The notes under the pieces are model-generated. The model was not told where the DNA came from. It saw nothing but the letters and a program-made list of their open reading frames with translations, and searched no databases. A DNA stretch of 5,837 bases, from the NCBI GenBank assembly GCA_031259795.1, contig JAIRLA010000210.1:1-5837 (forward strand). Reading direction: 5' to 3'. The DNA is from Azoarcus sp. GTDB lineage: Bacteria > Pseudomonadota > Gammaproteobacteria > Burkholderiales > Rhodocyclaceae. Each line of letters opens with the position of its first letter. Position 1 is the first letter of the stretch. The translations under genes were made by a program, and so were the position numbers. Of this stretch, positions 5,275-5,837 are shown one piece after another.

Positions 5275-5346
5275 ATGGAAGCGGCATCGGCGAGGACTGG
5301 ATCAGTGGCGGCGTTGCTCGTCCGGGGCGGCTGGGCGGGGGCGTGA
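5275..5346 (+). CDS. Possible 23-residue leader ORF
   Basis: An ATG at 5275 follows a good ribosome site, GGGAGA, with four to five bases between. It opens a 23-residue frame, MEAASARTGSVAALLVRGG and four more residues, ending at TGA 5344-5346. One base separates that stop from the ATG of the secreted protein, so ribosomes could pass from one to the other. The peptide matches nothing I know and may have no function except coupling. The frame may also be chance. Confidence 0.25.
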   Translation: MEAASARTGSVAALLVRGGWAGA

Positions 5347-5347
5347 G

Positions 5348-5837
5348 ATGAAGATGCTCGGATTCTTGTTGGCGACGGTGGCGGCGGTTTCGTTGCCGTT
5401 GCGGGCATGGGCGGACAGCGCTGCCGGGGACGTTTCACCGTGCACTGTCAACATGGCGCCGATCCAGATCATAGTACCCGGTGCCGAGATCTGGCAGTCC
5501 GCCGCCAAGATACCTGATTCCTTCCCGCATTTTCGCGCTTTCGCGACGGCCGTCAGGAAGCACATCTATTCCCGGCTGGTCAGGGACAAACTCTGCATAA
5601 AAGGCGCCGAGAGCATGGAAAGCATGAGAAACGCCGGCGCGGGGGAGCGCTCCCTGTTGCAATTCGTGCGCTGGCGTTACTCTATGCCGCACGAGTACCT
5701 CGTCCCGATGATGACCTCCATGGGAGGTCGTGCCCCCCCCAGTTGCCAGATTACCAGCCCCTGGATAGACCTTGTCGTTTATCGAACGCCGGTTCCGCAG
5801 GTCCGCGGCATCGTTTACTGGAGCGAGCGCCAACTGC
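5348..5837 (+). CDS. Secreted protein of unknown function, 3' end outside window
   Basis: The frame is open from ATG 5348 to the right edge, giving 163 residues without a stop. A clear signal peptide is visible: MKMLGFLLATVAAVSLPLRA followed by WA, with AWA before Asp23 as a typical signal peptidase I site. The mature part has cysteines at 32, 83 and 133, which could form disulphides in the periplasm. It carries many aromatic and charged residues (FVRWRYSMPHEYLVP at 106-120, SPWIDLVVYRTPVP further on). I do not recognise the family and give no function. No usable ATG, GTG or TTG lies upstream in this frame as far as 5273; a second ATG at 5354 is possible. A run of eight C (5733-5740) falls in the coding frame, and the frame stays sensible after it. 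The opposite-strand frame here (5435-5833) is a shadow. Confidence 0.7.
   Translation, partial: MKMLGFLLATVAAVSLPLRAWADSAAGDVSPCTVNMAPIQIIVPGAEIWQSAAKIPDSFPHFRAFATAVRKHIYSRLVRDKLCIKGAESMESMRNAGAGERSLLQFVRWRYSMPHEYLVPMMTSMGGRAPPSCQITSPWIDLVVYRTPVPQVRGIVYWSERQL

Overview
The window looks like a stretch of chromosome from a GC-rich, Gram-negative proteobacterium, most likely a betaproteobacterium or a close gammaproteobacterium. The clues are an MltD-type murein transglycosylase of proteobacterial layout, a lipoprotein signal, a diguanylate cyclase, and the intergenic palindromic repeats. No ribosomal or other taxonomic marker gene is present, so the species stays open.

Layout, left to right. 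Positions 1-280 are the right-hand end of an IS1-family insertion sequence: the transposase C-terminus, probably with its terminal inverted repeat. About 20 bp later starts a complete lipoprotein-like alpha/beta hydrolase (301-1281, +) with a recognisable Ser-Asp-His triad. It converges on a large MltD-like lytic transglycosylase on the minus strand (1512-3326). That enzyme has two unusual additions: a Pro/Val/Ser/Glu/Ile repeat linker and a very basic lysine-rich tail. A 179-bp divergent intergenic region with a good minus-strand promoter separates it from a soluble response regulator-diguanylate cyclase (REC-GGDEF, 3506-4501, +).

From 4502 to 5274 there is about 770 bp without a convincing gene. 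It holds a nested mosaic of dispersed-type repeats: tandem partial units, a perfect 46-bp inverted repeat around a 100-bp core with a terminator-like hairpin, a second inverted pair, a perfect 24-bp palindrome, and a run of nine G. The last gene (from 5348, +) is an unrecognised secreted protein that runs off the right edge. It is preceded by a promoter candidate and a tiny ORF whose stop lies one base before its start.

The genes do not form one pathway. The closest functional link is the divergent pair: a cell-wall remodelling enzyme beside a cyclic-di-GMP synthase, which may share an upstream region. I see no CRISPR array, tRNA, rRNA, toxin-antitoxin pair or defence system, and nothing I can defend as a new biological system. 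The most useful leads are the repeat mosaic, the odd MltD architecture and the unrecognised secreted protein.
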